Below, piece by piece: positions 12,640 through 25,456 of a stretch of DNA of 64,000 nt. The DNA lies in NCBI GenBank assembly GCA_030737835.1, contig CM060849.1, forward strand, positions 20,134,074-20,198,073. The letters run 5' to 3'. The first letter of the stretch is position 1. Every line of letters starts with the position of its first letter. Below the pieces are notes generated by a model. That model searched no databases, was not told the origin of the DNA, and saw nothing but the letters and a program-made list of their open reading frames with translations. The position numbers and the translations under genes are program-made. The DNA is from Acorus gramineus (taxonomy: Eukaryota; Streptophyta; Magnoliopsida; Acorales; Acoraceae).

Positions 12640-14721
12640 ATCATCCAGGATAGCTGATAAGGTCATCCATTTCCACCTAAAAAAGAGACAGACCTTTCTA
12701 TTCATGGAAGAATTATAAAGTCTACAGACTGGCCAAAGCCATTTGTTTTCGTTTGCTTGCGCATCAAACCACTATAGCTACAGCTCTTCTGCCTTACTTC
12801 CTTCTCTCTTTTGCTTGCAAATCAAATGAGGTTTGAAAAGCTATCTGTGCCCATTGTAATTGGGCCATATGTTTCCACATCCAAGCGATACAAGGACCTC
12901 TTTTGTTATGTGTACATAAAGGAAAGCTTATTTTATATCCTCTTATCTTACGTGTATTTGGATGTCATTCACTAGTAATAGAACAATACAAAAGCTGTCT
13001 TGTTTGGATTGGTTGGATCATTTTCAAAGAAAAAAAAAGCAAGTATAAACCTTGTGTATCAATTTTTTTTTAATAGAAGTCAATAATAAAGATAAGATAC
13101 TATATCTAGAATAGCTTAACCTGTATGAGTTGGTTCTTTGACTAGTAATTGATACTGACAGTGTTTGGAAACAAGCTTGGACAAAAAAATTTTACTTTTA
13201 TAAAAATCATATTTAATTTAAATTCGTTTTCAAATGTTCTCAACGGTCATAAATTTTAATAAATGCAAAAAACTTTGAGTTACAAACAAAAAAAAAAAAA
13301 TCTCACAAAAGTGTGTTTTCTAAAAAAATGTTTTTAAAAGCTATTTTAAGTGAAAATATATAATTTTTCAATACTCTTTTACAAATGCACTTATACTCAG
13401 AGTTTGAATCTGTATATTTACAAATTCTTATGGAATTTCAATGTATTACACATGTATCTCATCCTAATAGTTAGCTTGGTTCGAGACTGAATTTGAATTC
13501 AATTAGCTCTCTAGGCCAATTCCACTTGGCCCATCTGATAATGTAACATAATAAGGTGGAATAGAATTACTATTCATTCAACAAGAAAACATTTTTTTCT
13601 TTCTATTTCTTAGAATTATTTTTTTTGTTTGGTTGGAATTTTTCATATTCAAGTGAGAATTATAAAAATAGATCGGATTTATTTATGAAGTGTTGCTAAA
13701 AAAAACCTAAAACAAGCCCGTTACGTCTCGTTGCTAAAATAGCTACCCCAACTTAATTAATTCAATCAAGTTAGGTGTCAATACATCTAATCAAACACAA
13801 CTTGAACAAATAATATTCTATTTCTGGGCAGTTGTGCATGCTGAAGGGTTAGGTTATAAACTCAAGCAGGTTAGAGTTTAACTTAGAATTGGAGACTAAT
13901 ATCGAAACCGAACCTAGGTTTGATAAAAATGATAAGATTTTAAAAATAAGTTATCATAATTTGATGAAATAAAATATTCATCAAATTTGTTTTTGTTATG
14001 TCGAATTTGTGTTGAAAATAAGACATGTTATTATACCTTTAAGGTAAAATATCATTATTTTTCATTTTTTGAGACAATTATACTTATTTATCCTTATTTT
14101 TTTATAACAAACAAGATAAATTATTTTTCAATAATTTATCTCACCGATTTCATTAAATTGGGTTGGATTTTTTGTTTTGATTCCAAGACATGTCATTTTA
14201 GACAATTCAAACCTCACAAATAGTTGGTGTCACGAGAGAAAAAATTCCTAAAAATAAAAATGAGGGATGATGCAGTAGAAATGAAACTGTAAAATGATAT
14301 ATTTTAAAGTAAAATAAATTGGATAATTTAAATTTAATCTCATCAATCAAAATTGAACTAAACGTTATCTTTTGCCTCGTTTTGTTTTTAATTTCATTCT
14401 CTCATCCTATGTTATCTACATCAGAATTGTATTTCATATTTAGTAGCCCAATATATCTCAACCCAAGCATAACTCCAATTGGATTCATATGGATCATATT
14501 CATGTTTAGTTTTGTACTAAAAGTGCAAAAATCTCAATTCAAACATATCCAAAAAAATTGCTTGAATAGGTGTAGCCTGCTCACGATGCAATCCTAAGCT
14601 AGTTCAAATCAATTCGATCCATCAGGATGAGATTGTAAGCCTTATAAATATTTTCTTACTATCTAATTGTGTGTTTTATAGACGGATACACACCACCTTT
14701 TAACTGTGACATGCCCTTTAA
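12640..14721. other. AT-rich gene-free stretch
   Basis: I see only low-complexity A/T sequence and no supported gene, RNA or bounded repeat. Confidence 0.4.
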
Positions 14722-15097
14722 CCCCCTTTTGGATAGAGAATTAAGTTATTATAAGGTTATGATAATTAGTATGAATAAAGATAAAATAATTTTTTTGTTT
14801 GATTGTATTTTGTATTATTATCGTTAAAAAACATAATAATAAAATTTTTGTTGTTTAGATAAAATGTGAATAAAGTACAGATAAAAATTAATAAAAGATA
14901 ATAAAAAAATGATGACAGTTGATTTATAAGAGGTGATGACAATTGATTTGACAGTAGACCTATATATTCTTTTGAGTTAAATAACTTAGAATAACTTAAT
15001 TTCAAGAATTAACTGGAATTCATATATCACTTTATAACAATTATTTTTGATATATAAATTCTCATTTATTTCAGAGCTCGGTTCTCAAACGAAATGA
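14722..15097. mobile_element. PIF/Harbinger-like MITE (TAA family), copy 1
   Basis: It shares with the copies at 33300, 38755 and 53109 the core gatttataagaggtgatgac followed by ttgatttgacagt and atattctttt, and the run gataaaatgtgaataaagta. The left end, ccccctttttggatagagaa, follows a TAA. The right end, near ttctcaaacgaaatg, is less clear. Non-coding. Confidence 0.6.
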
Positions 15098-15099
15098 GT

Positions 15100-15727
15100 G
15101 TCAAAGGACATCCACATAGCCCACAAAGTTCCAATTATCATTTTACGGGCCTAACTCGAAATAAAAACTCACCGAAGGACTTGAGAAGCAAAATCCCTCG
15201 GACATCATTTTCATCCCCAAAAGACCCCTAAATTCCAAAAACACCCCCAACGAAGACAACGGGAAGGAATGGATGCAAAATCCTCTCTCTCATGGTCCCC
15301 GTTGAACGTGATCGGTTCTCCTAACTTTGACCAGGTCTTCCTTTCGTGCCGGCCCGACACGTAATCCTTACCCATCCCCGACTCTCGCTTTTGGTCCGAA
15401 TTCCATTAAAAAAAAAAACAAACATTTATACAAAAATATTTTAAACAAAAAATAAAAACCTCCCCAAAACAAACAAAAACAACGCGCGTTCTCTCTCTCT
15501 CTTTCGATTCTTCTTTTCTCTGACCAGACCAAACCAAAATCAATCTCTCTCTGGTAAGGTTTGGTTTTCTTGATCTCTGGTTGGTTTTCTTTGCCGTGGA
15601 TCATCGTTTACTTATGCGTGTGTGTGTGTGTGTGTTTTTTTTTTTTTGGTGTTGATAGATGTTAGGGATTTTCGGCTGGATCGCGTGATTAGGGTTTCGG
15701 ATCGATCGAGGATCGTTTTGTTTCGCG
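15100..15727 (+). promoter_or_regulatory. Upstream region and 5' leader of the PP2C gene
   Basis: This is the space between the MITE and the PP2C start codon. It holds CT-rich tracts (ctctctctctctttcg at about 15490, and near 15543), common in plant 5' leaders, and a (TG)n run at 15616-15634. No clear TATA box is placed. Confidence 0.4.
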
Positions 15728-18700
15728 ATGGGATTCTTGAATAACGTCCTCTCGACGAGCGGAACGCACGTTGAGGACTCTCCCGTCAGCGGCGGCGGGC
15801 TTAGGTGATCTTCTTGACCGTTCATTCTCTTTCTCGTTCTTCATGTGGATTGATGGAGTTTATATTTGTTCGGATTTTGACGTGGTTTTGCGTGATTATG
15901 CGAGTCTTGGTTTTGGTGTGTGTGGAAGTTTTAAATCTGCACAGATCAAGGCGCGATTCTTGAAATCAAGAACAAATTGGTACCAGCTTATATGAATTTG
16001 TATCAATTTGTACGAATTGGTACAAATTCGTGCAAATTTGTGCAAATCGGTATGAGCTGTTTTGAATTTGACTTCTAAATTTGTTCCGATTCCTACAAAT
16101 TCGTGCCAATTGGTATTAGTTCTTAGAATTCATACCAATTGGGATTGTTTCCATTTCATATGATTCGTACTAAGTTGTACAAAATTGTACCAATTAGTCA
16201 CAAATAGGTATATAATATGTTAGATTTCTTCATTAATTTAACAAAGAATTTGCGATTCTTGAAGACTTTTTGCATAATTTGGTATTGGCGCAATGTTAAG
16301 TTATAGAATTGGGACATGTCCTACCTTTACCAGGCAATTGGGTGTTTTGGAACGGTTTATAATTTGGTTTCTTTTGAATAATTCATATTTAAAGAGAAGG
16401 TTATATACTGATGTTTGACAAATTTGTAGAGAGGTTGAAAAGTAGTGTGAGATCTTCTTGGTTATGTATTGCCTTCTGTTTTATGCCAAACAGCCAAAAT
16501 GGAAAGTTCAGCTATGGATATGCCAGTTCACCGGGGAAAAGGTCTTCAATGGAAGACTTCTATGAAACAAGAATCGACGGTGTTGATGGAGAAATTGTTG
16601 GCTTATTTGGAGTGTTTGATGGTGAGGATCCGTGATTTTTAAATGTCTTTCCTACAAATTGCCAACTGGTTTTACAAGGCTTATCCTTTATACTTTTGAT
16701 CAATTTGTTGTGAGAAATTCAGGACATGGGGGTGCACGAGCGGCTGAGTATGTTAAGCAAAACCTCTTCAGTAATCTGATCAGGCATCCAAAATTCATTG
16801 CAGATACGAAATCAGCTATAGGTGCATTCTTTTTTCCGAGGCCTTTAGATGTGATTGCATCTTTTGTTACGGTCCTTGGCCTAATCCTTTTACTGGAGAC
16901 GTATTGATATCTTTCCAATCCTGCAGCTGATGCCTACAGCCAGACAGACTCAGAGTTCTTGAAGTCAGAGAATAATCAGAACAGGGATGCTGGCTCAACC
17001 GCTTCCACTGCTGTTCTTGTTGGTGATCGTTTGTTAGTTGCAAACGTTGGTGATTCCAGGGCTGTTATCTGCAGGGATGGAAAAGGCAGGCGATTTTGTC
17101 TCATCAGTCATGTTGATATTCTTCGCAGCTTTAACAGCCCATGAGTGGTTCCTGGATATTTGAATGTTTTCTTTGATTAGAAACATTCTCAAGCTTTCAT
17201 CAATTCCAAATTCTTATTTGGATGAGCATTTTATTAAATCATACATGCACAAATGTATTCGTCAATGGCATTAAGTGGATAAGTTTTTACCATGTGATGC
17301 TTGGGAAAGCCTTAGTTATTTTTGTTTGTGAGATCAGCAATGCAATTGTTTCTTTGACCTGTAAGAAGGGTTCTTTTTTTAATTGTCATTGCTGATGCTT
17401 GATATAGAGATCAACTTGTGATCTATGCATAGCACATGTGAAAACAGGCTAGTGATGCTTGATAAGATTCTAAATGCTGCATATCATCCCGTTCTATCTG
17501 GATTCCTTCATTTCTAAAAACCTGATATGGAATTCTTCTTTTTATATCTTATTAAGAAACTCAGTGTCGCATGTATCGTTAATTTGTGCTTGTTAATGTA
17601 TATTCTTTATGCCTTTATTTTGTTGATGTACTGTGAACTAAAACCAGTGGAACATTTTTCTTAGAGAGGTCGCCGAGAAATATTTACTGTGTTAATGTAT
17701 GTTTCCATGGACAAGATCCCTTACAATTATTGGTTACCAACAATATTGTTAATATTAAGGCATACAGCTTTCTATAAACTTCTTTTGCTGCACAATATAT
17801 GGGAGTACTTGAGCTTCTTTTTGTTGATGTTCTGTGAACTAAAGCCAATGGAACATTTTTCGTAGAAAGGTCACTGAGAAATATTTACTTTGTTAATGTA
17901 TGTTTCATTAACAAGATCCCTTATAATTTTATTTGTCAAAAAAGATCCCTTATAATTTTATTTGTCAAAAAAGATCCCTTATAATTATTGGTTACCAACA
18001 ATATTAAGGCATACAGCTTTCTATAAACTTCTTTTGCTGCACAATATATGGGAGTACTTGAGCTTCTTCTTATGGATGAGCATTGTGCATTATATCTGTC
18101 TTATTGGTTACTGCTGTCATGAACATGCCGTTAATGACCATATCACAATTTTGTGCAGCTATTGCTGTTTCACGAGATCATAAGCCTGACCAGACGGATG
18201 AGAGACAACGGATAGAAGACGCGGGTGGATTTGTTATGTGGGCTGGTAAAAAGCAGACGACCTTTCTCTGGCAGTCTGCTCTGCCTAGTAGTTTTTCTTC
18301 CCCTAGCAGTTTACAGCAGTTATGGTATTTATTGCTTATCAAGATTTTATTGCAGGCACCTGGCGAGTTGGAGGTGTTCTTGCGGTCTCTCGTGCATTTG
18401 GAGATCGGCTATTGAAGCAGTATGTTGTTGCAGATCCAGAAATTCAGGTCTGAATTCTCCACATTGATCTAATTTCTGAGTGTTTTTTTTTTTTTTCAAT
18501 GGGCAGAGTGGGTATCAAAACTTAAATAAAGCAACAACATTATTGGAAATTATTAGCATATTCTCTTAAGACTGGGAAATTTGGCATGTTGTTTTTAACT
18601 TCTCTGATTGAGCAGTGCAAGCTTTCTGTAAATTCATTTATTGTGGATTATCAAGAGAATGCCTCACCTACTTAAGAACGCCAGTGTGCATCTGAGAGAG

Positions 18701-19216
18701 GAGGGATTATTTATATGTTGCAGAGGATTTGGAATAATATTCTCTTCATGTCTTGGTCTTAAGTTTGATTTGCCTTTGTGTATATGTATCTGACATTATA
18801 TCCATAAGATCAAATGTAGAGGGGTTTCTAGGTCCACATTTTGTAGAGAGAAACCTTTTAAGTTCCTTATAATTTTCATATGCTAATTTGATCGTGCAGG
18901 AAGAGGTGATCGACAGCTCTCTCGAGTTCCTCATCCTTGCGAGTGACGGTCTTTGGGACGTCGTTACAAATGAGGTTTTTCATCATTAAATTGCATGTCA
19001 TGCACATTATTTCTGGTCCATTTTAGTCTAGTTCATTATTCAATCTTTTGTTCATCGTTTCAGGAGGCTGTGACCATGATCAAAACAATTGAGGAGCCAG
19101 AACAGGCAGCCAAGAGACTGATGCAGGAAGCCTACCAAAGAGGCAGCGCTGATAACATAACTTGCATCGTTGTCCGTTTCATGGCAGGGGCCACCGTCCA
19201 GCAATCGCAAACTTAG
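15728..19216 (+). CDS. Protein phosphatase 2C (PPM family), WIN2/PIA1-like
   Basis: Exons 15728-15804, 16494-16621, 16723-16821, 16927-17085, 18159-18245, 18356-18447, 18900-18974, 19064-19216 give 289 aa. The start is ATG with [12 protein letters not shown]; the stop is TAG at 19214. Seen: [14 protein letters not shown], the metal-binding [64 protein letters not shown] and [13 protein letters not shown], that is, all core PP2C motifs and the Asp ligands. It is a Mn/Mg-dependent Ser/Thr phosphatase. The sequence closely matches, from memory, Arabidopsis At4g31750 (WIN2, a partner of a Pseudomonas effector) and PIA1. Intron 4 starts with GC (17086) if the family sequence is kept (GKAIAVSRD). 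A GT donor 12 nt downstream at 17098 would insert four residues in frame. A polyadenylation-like aataaa lies near 19478. Confidence 0.93.
17622..18072 (+). repeat. Tandem duplication within PP2C intron 4
   Basis: Two adjacent copies, about 17622-17820 and 17821-18072, share tgttgatgt(a/t)ctgtgaacta, gagaaatatttact and the block tataaacttcttttgctgca. The second copy contains a ~27-bp unit, agatcccttataattttatt plus tgtcaaaa, repeated in a row near 17920-17990. Confidence 0.8.
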
Positions 19217-20870
19217 AAATCTTCATCTGTGTGTTTATGATTATGAACTAAATGAGGTAAAACAAAGATTGCTTTTTAGATACAGAATTGGAGTTCTGGG
19301 GAAAAGAAATGGAGTTGGAGAAACAAGAACCTTTTACTCTATTCTAAGTCACCAAAACCACAGATGTAATTTCATTCAGTCTTGTTATCAGTTATGTAAA
19401 GCAGCAGTACTGACGTTTGTAAGAATCTCTGTATTCTCTCTTAAGACTGTTTTTTGTTATGTTGTTTGATAAACAAAATAAATTGCATTAAAAATCTTAA
19501 TATTTTGAGTGTTAGTTCTTCGTGCATGTATTGTCATAATATGGTGAAGTTGCGGGATGGAGTTTGATTTTGATTTTATAAACAGATGACCAAGTTTTGG
19601 ATTTCATTGTATCATGCTCATGTAAAAGGTAAAAGTTTATAAAACATTGGTGGATGTTTTCTTCAATCATCATTGGTGGATGAACCTAAAAACAATTTTC
19701 TCTGCGTGTGAGAAGAGTTTTTAAAGGTACCACAAAAAAAAAAAGAAAAAGAAGAAGAAGAGTTTCTTTTGTGAGAAGAGTTACTTTTGTGGTACCTTTA
19801 AAAAAAATGCTATTTTCGAGTCATAAGAGGTGGACAAATATGATTAACTTAAGAAAATCCTCATTGAATGCTCAAAAAAAAAAAAAAAAAAAAAGAACAC
19901 AGATGATGAATGAATAATAATAAAAAAGAAATATTGAAGAAGGGCCCGTTTGGCAAAGTGTTTTGATTGCGGTAGTTGGTGGCAGCTGGTGAACATGATC
20001 GCGCAGACAAACAACATTTTCACGTTCGTGTTGATTAGGCAAACAACATTTGTCATACACTTATTTGCTCCGTTTTCCTCTATGTTGCCCACCTCCACAA
20101 AACACCGCTCATGGCCATCTTAAAGAAATCCTACCACATGATCCTTCCCAATATACTGATAAACATATAGATAGGGAGAGTCCCTTGTCTCTCCTCCCGG
20201 CTTTGTTGCTCAGACCTTTTAAAAGGTCTACATTCTCTCAAAAAATAAAAATAAAATTCAATGCGTTAATTAGGATAGCAGGATTGTGAAATGATTCATA
20301 TCACCATCATAACCCAATAAAAATGTAAATTGACCACTCAACACCTCTAATTAGGGTTTTAACATGACCACCTTTTACTCTTTGTTTTTCCTCTTTTGTC
20401 TTCTCTATCATTAAAGATATATATACATATATATTTAAGGAAAATGTTATATTCAGTCACATTCACTAACTAAAACTCAGACCTCACATGATTTTATTTT
20501 TTTAAAAATAGTAACACAACATCTAATGAGATATATGCTTTGATAAAATGTGTATATCTTTTTATTTCAAATTGAATGAACCCATTTTTAATAAGTGTAA
20601 GAAAATATTTAATATGATATATACAACATCTAATGTGGTATATGTTTAACTAAATTTTAACGTGGTATATAGGACTGTGTTTTGAACTGAAAAAAAAAAA
20701 AAAAAAAAAACTGATTGTAAGAGCACTCTATATTTAATGGGGTGGATTAAAGTAACGTCAACCAAACCAACTTAATGGGCTGTAAAATGCAAAGGGTGAA
20801 AAAGTAATAATGGGCCTCATCCCATAAACAGAACCCGACAACCACGGCCTCAAACTTCAATCGAACGGTC
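19217..20870. other. Spacer between the PP2C and glutaredoxin genes
   Basis: It starts with the PP2C 3' UTR. It contains a perfect 20-bp inverted repeat at 19718-19737 / 19785-19804 and, at about 20430-20690, one copy of a dispersed repeat with aaaatgttata and aacatctaatg. No gene is seen. Confidence 0.5.
19718..19804. repeat. Perfect 20-bp inverted repeat (hairpin potential)
   Basis: The arms tttttaaaggtaccacaaaa and ttttgtggtacctttaaaaa are exact complements around a 47-base purine-rich loop. The word gagaagagtt also occurs directly repeated on both sides of the loop. Confidence 0.85.
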
Positions 20871-21301
20871 TAAAGTGGCAGATATGACTATAGGGTTCCA
20901 TCAAATACACAGTGTAGATTACCCTTCCATTATTCATGATTGTCGGTGTTTGAAATACGGGGTTCGAATCGAAGACACCATCATAGACGTCCAATCCAGA
21001 AAACAAAAACGGAAAGAAAAAAAAGATGTGCCTTCTGACAGCAAGTACCCTCTACACGCGGACCTTCTATAATCAGTCCAAAACCAAATCCAGGGACGTT
21101 TTCATCGATTTGTTTGAAGCCCGTCTCACCTCCGGTCGTCTCCGATTCTCCACCGGATCTCTCGCCGCCTCCGCCGTCTCCTTCAATCTAAGCCGTCCGT
21201 ACACATCTGTACGGTCGAGACTCATTCTTTCTCCATCACGGTCTCTCAAAACTGATCGGACTGCGTTGTTGTCGCAGGTGGAGGAGTTCTACAGGCGTCC
21301 G
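20871..21301 (+). promoter_or_regulatory. Upstream region and leader of the glutaredoxin gene
   Basis: From 21026 to the proposed start at 21302 the glutaredoxin frame stays open, with no stop, and would encode an Arg/Ser-rich stretch. It may be 5' UTR or an alternative N-terminal extension. No TATA box is clear. Confidence 0.4.
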
Positions 21302-24300
21302 ATGGTGATGGCGATGAGACGCGGCGGAGTCGCTCTGGCTCTTCTGGTGGCGGTGTCTCTGTACGGAAGCAGATCTGTTAGGGCATCCTCGTCCGACGAG
21401 GCTTTCGTGAGGAAGACCGTCTCTTCTCACGATATCGTCATCTTCTCTAAGTCATATTGCCCGTAACTCTCCTCTCTCTCGATCTCTCTAATGGCAGCGG
21501 TTTTGTGAATGCGGGGTTTTTTTTTGCGTTTGTTTTGAATTGAATCTGACGTTAATTTCTTGGATTTGGCATCTCTTATGATGTTTACATTAGTTTTTGT
21601 TTATTGAATTGTGGAGATCGGTAATTGGAGGTGTGAGTGAACTGTATTTCTTGAATTTGAGGTTCTGATAAGCTTTAGATTTGTTTTTTGACCTCTGACT
21701 GTGATTTTTTAATATTCGATTATATTTCTTGAATTTGAGGTTCTGATAAGCTTTAGATTTGTTTTTTAACCTCTGACTGATTTTTTAATATTCGATTATA
21801 TTGTTGGATTCTGATATTATTTTGCAAGACTGTAGTGGTTATGAGGAATCTGTATGATGAAAGGGTTACTTAGGTGTGAACCATTGGTTATCAGGATTGC
21901 CACAATTCGATGCATTTGTATTTCTATGTATTGTGTCTCTATGAGTCTTATTCAAAATGTCATTTCATTCAAATCCTCTTAAATCTTGCCCTTGTTATAC
22001 TTTAGACTTTAGTCGTTATGTGTCCATTGTTTACGTTATTACTGTATTTGTGAAACATGTAAAGGTGATGTTGTTTGGTTCTCTATTACCATGTCCCCCA
22101 TTTTAGTTTTATTGGCAATACTCATTCTGAAGAAATTAGCTTTTCCAGTTATATGAGATATCTTCTTCATCATTCTCATTTCAGGAGCAGCAGATATATC
22201 TATGCTTCTTCTAGCTGCTTAGCATTCTTCTTGCAACTGAACTAATCTTGTATATTCCTCATTGTTTTTCCTTTAAAATAGCTTATAACACAATGGTAGT
22301 ACAGAAATACAGCATACTAGAGGCCTCTATCCACTTATCCCACCTTTTTTTTCTCTCATGGAGACATCCATTGACTTTCATCCTTCATATTTCATGAAAC
22401 CATTTTTGTTGTATAATTCATTTGACTTTGGCTAAATGCTCTTCCAAGATCTATCTCATGTTGACTATATTCTGTTTGCCTCATCATGTTTTGGTAAATA
22501 AGCCTAACTTTAAAGTGCTTTGAAGTCTTAGTTGAACTTTGAATCTCTACCCCATAAATCCATCTCCTTAAACAGATGCCATCGTGCATTCCAGTCCAAC
22601 TAACTTGCATCATAGGGTCTTCCATTCTTATCAGTGGTCAAGTTGCCAAAAACAAGTGCAAAAGAGTAAACTTCTGATCCTTTATGGGGACCCTGAACAA
22701 TGCCGAATATGAATGTATTTTTACTTGTTCCTTCTCCTCCGTACATGTGTTTGATGATGTCAACCTACACTGCATCAATTTTCAGTTTACTGCTAAGTTC
22801 TTTCTGAAGCTTACTATATACTATGTGAAGAGGCTTACTCTGTACAAACTTCTGCATTTCAATTTATTGAATGGCAAAGGCCTATAGGCCTTCAAAGGTT
22901 GACCTTTACAAAGGCTAAATTGTTTCTCTTATATTTTTGTTGTGTCTCTGTTATGGTTTCCACCTCTACTTTCAAGTCATTATTTCATCTCTTGTAAAAT
23001 GGGATATCATTTTTCTTTGACTTGGAGAGGAGACTTTATGCCCCCTGCTTTTTTTTTTTTTTTTTTGAGTTTTGCCTCTGCTAATAACATCATATGCGGT
23101 GAGCTCCCACCTTTTGTTAAGTAAAACCCGTTGAACTATCGTAGGAAGACAATCATTAAGTTGAGTTTGCCTAAGCAGTAAATTTGTATCTGAAAAAAAT
23201 GAACCACGTGTGAGCTGCAAGACTGATCAGCAATTACTTTTCTAATTCAACTTTTCTGGTACATAATTACCATGTAGTGTGTATTTTAGATATATTACTT
23301 CTTACAAGGTAAAATGCTTCATGGTGACATTATTGATTGGAAACAAATCAAACAATCAATTTAGATTGATACTGTATCACATAATGGATATGTATCTAAT
23401 AGAGATAGTGTTTTATCTTTCAGTTTGAGCTATCTCTTACATTTCATTGATGACATTTAATTTCATCATTTTTCATAGGTAATGGAAAGGTTATTAATTG
23501 CCGCATGATAAGTCACTACGATGATTATTCCATGTGCTATTTTATTTTAGTAAATGCAAGAACAAGATCAACATCCTTAATGATATTTGACTTTATTTAA
23601 AAAACAAGCAATATCTATACTGATGGAAATTCTGTTATTTAAATATTCTGATGATAAAGATGAGCTAGTTAGTGTGCCTCCTTTTTTTTCATTATACATT
23701 GTTTTTTAAAAGAGGTCTTGCTGACATGCAGATACTGCAAAAGGGCAAAGGCTGTTTTTGCAGAGTTGAACCAGGTTCCTTATGTTGTTGAATTGGACCA
23801 AAGAGGTTTGTTCATTGAAACTCTATTTTCATGACATTTCAATGATGTTGTGAACTGATGAAATTATTTTGAGATGAGTGTTGTCTTTTTTGTTCTCTAT
23901 AGATTGCAGATGAAATGATGTTGTTCATCATCATATCATTGTTTTTCCATGCTGATCCTTCAAACTAGCTCCATGTAACTTAACATATTATAACTCTTGA
24001 AAATAAAGCTTCCATGCATGTCATATGATTGTAATATCCTAAAGAATTTGTGCTAGTTTTCGAACTTAAAATGTTGAACTATTATTGAAACATACACATA
24101 TGGCATGTGCAGCAGTTTGAATTGGGTGTCATGATTTCCATGGGTCATCTTTACAAGATCTTACAGTCTGGTCAAAGTGTCACCTTGTAATGCAATTTCA
24201 ATGTCAACTGCTATTTGATGGTTTAAATTACTTGTGATGGAACAGCAACATTTACATAACTGATATTCTAGGGAAAAAAAAATTTAGCTGGACTGCAAAT

Positions 24301-24610
24301 ACCCTACTCTTACATATTGGTCTGTTCTTTTATGTTTTTGCAGAAGATGGGAGTGATATTCAGGATGCTCTGAGCGATATGGTCGGGAGGCGCACGGTGC
24401 CCCAAGTTTTCATCAAAGGGAAGCACCTAGGTGGATCTGATGGTAATTGACTGACACTAACACGTTGTCTTTGATCTAATTTTAGGGAACATGCGCTTCA
24501 TGTCTAAATTTTTTTTCTTTCCATGATTGGATGCTACAGATACAGTGGAGGCTTACGAGAATGGTTCGCTGGCCAAACTTCTGGGCATCAATGTTGATGA
24601 TGATCTCTGA
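21302..24610 (+). CDS. GRXC4: CPYC-type glutaredoxin, GRXC3/C4-like, secretory-pathway form
   Basis: Exons 21302-21462, 23732-23805, 24344-24442, 24540-24610 give 134 aa with a TGA stop at 24608. Residues 8-29 form a hydrophobic N-terminal segment ([15 protein letters not shown]) consistent with a signal peptide or anchor. The active site SYCPYCK has cysteines at about 53 and 56, split by intron 1 inside the Pro codon. The glutathione-binding [14 protein letters not shown] and the [11 protein letters not shown] tail follow. Length and sequence agree, from memory, with Arabidopsis GRXC4 (135 aa). It is a glutathione-dependent disulfide oxidoreductase. I chose 21302 because family members begin close before the hydrophobic stretch; ATGs at 21308 and 21314 are also possible. 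A polyadenylation-like aataaa lies near 24801. Confidence 0.92.
21643..21802 (+). repeat. ~72-bp tandem duplication in glutaredoxin intron 1
   Basis: Two nearly identical adjacent copies each contain tttcttgaatttgaggttct, gataagctttagatttgttt and attcgattatatt. They differ by a two-base indel (gactgtgatt versus gactgatt) and one substitution, so the duplication is young. Confidence 0.9.
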
Positions 24611-25061
24611 ATGAGATCTGCAATTCTCTTCCATAGCAAATCTGCACTTTTTGTGTTTTTGATGTTGAAACAGTGATTGAGTGCATCCCTTCAAAAATCG
24701 TATTAGATATTAGTTTTTGGTGAATTAGAACGCGCAATAATATGGAAGGCAATGGTTGATCATCTTATCAAATCTCAGGTGATCGTGCTTCATACATTTT
24801 TAATAAAATGCATGTACTTGTAAAAGGTACATTTTTTTTTAAAAAAAAAGTAAACCTAAACATCTCTTAAGATCTGAATACTCAAATCACCATTTTTAAT
24901 AACTTTACCCAAAAGAGTATTCTTTTGTCACTATGTTATTTAAAATGTCTTCATTTTTTTTTGTCTGAAATTTTTTATATTATCAGTCTCTTCTAATGTT
25001 TGTTAAGATATTCTACACATTTTCCATCCATCGGGACGACTGGTACATGACATACATGATA

Positions 25062-25095
<34 letters not shown>

Positions 25096-25456
25096 GTTTA
25101 TGCAATTTTGGAAAATGGATGGATGATACGTTGAGAGTAGGATACACAATTAAGCAAAAGTTAAAAACACAGCAGGGGCTTTTTCATGTTTATCAGTATT
25201 TTCTTTATCGAGTGAACAGTGTGAAATATCGGTCTTTTTAGGTGATATTGTGGTTTAAAACTAGATACAGTGCTTAAAACCACTTATATGAGTATTTTTT
25301 ACGTCTTAAATAATTTTGTTCAGGTATTTTTTTTCCCTAAAAAATCCTTGTGAAGAATATATATATATATAGTATTTATCTTATAAAATCCAATTTTAAT
25401 TGATTTCGAGTACCTGTTCATGAAAATTAGTTCAGCCGCTCTTGTTTTCTTCAGCC
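24611..25456. other. Spacer between the glutaredoxin and JmjC/Cupin_4 genes
   Basis: The glutaredoxin 3' UTR is followed by AT-rich sequence with an (AT)n run at about 25060-25096. A tatatatatata stretch near 25357-25370, about 90 bp before the next ATG, could serve as a TATA element. No other gene is seen. Confidence 0.5.
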
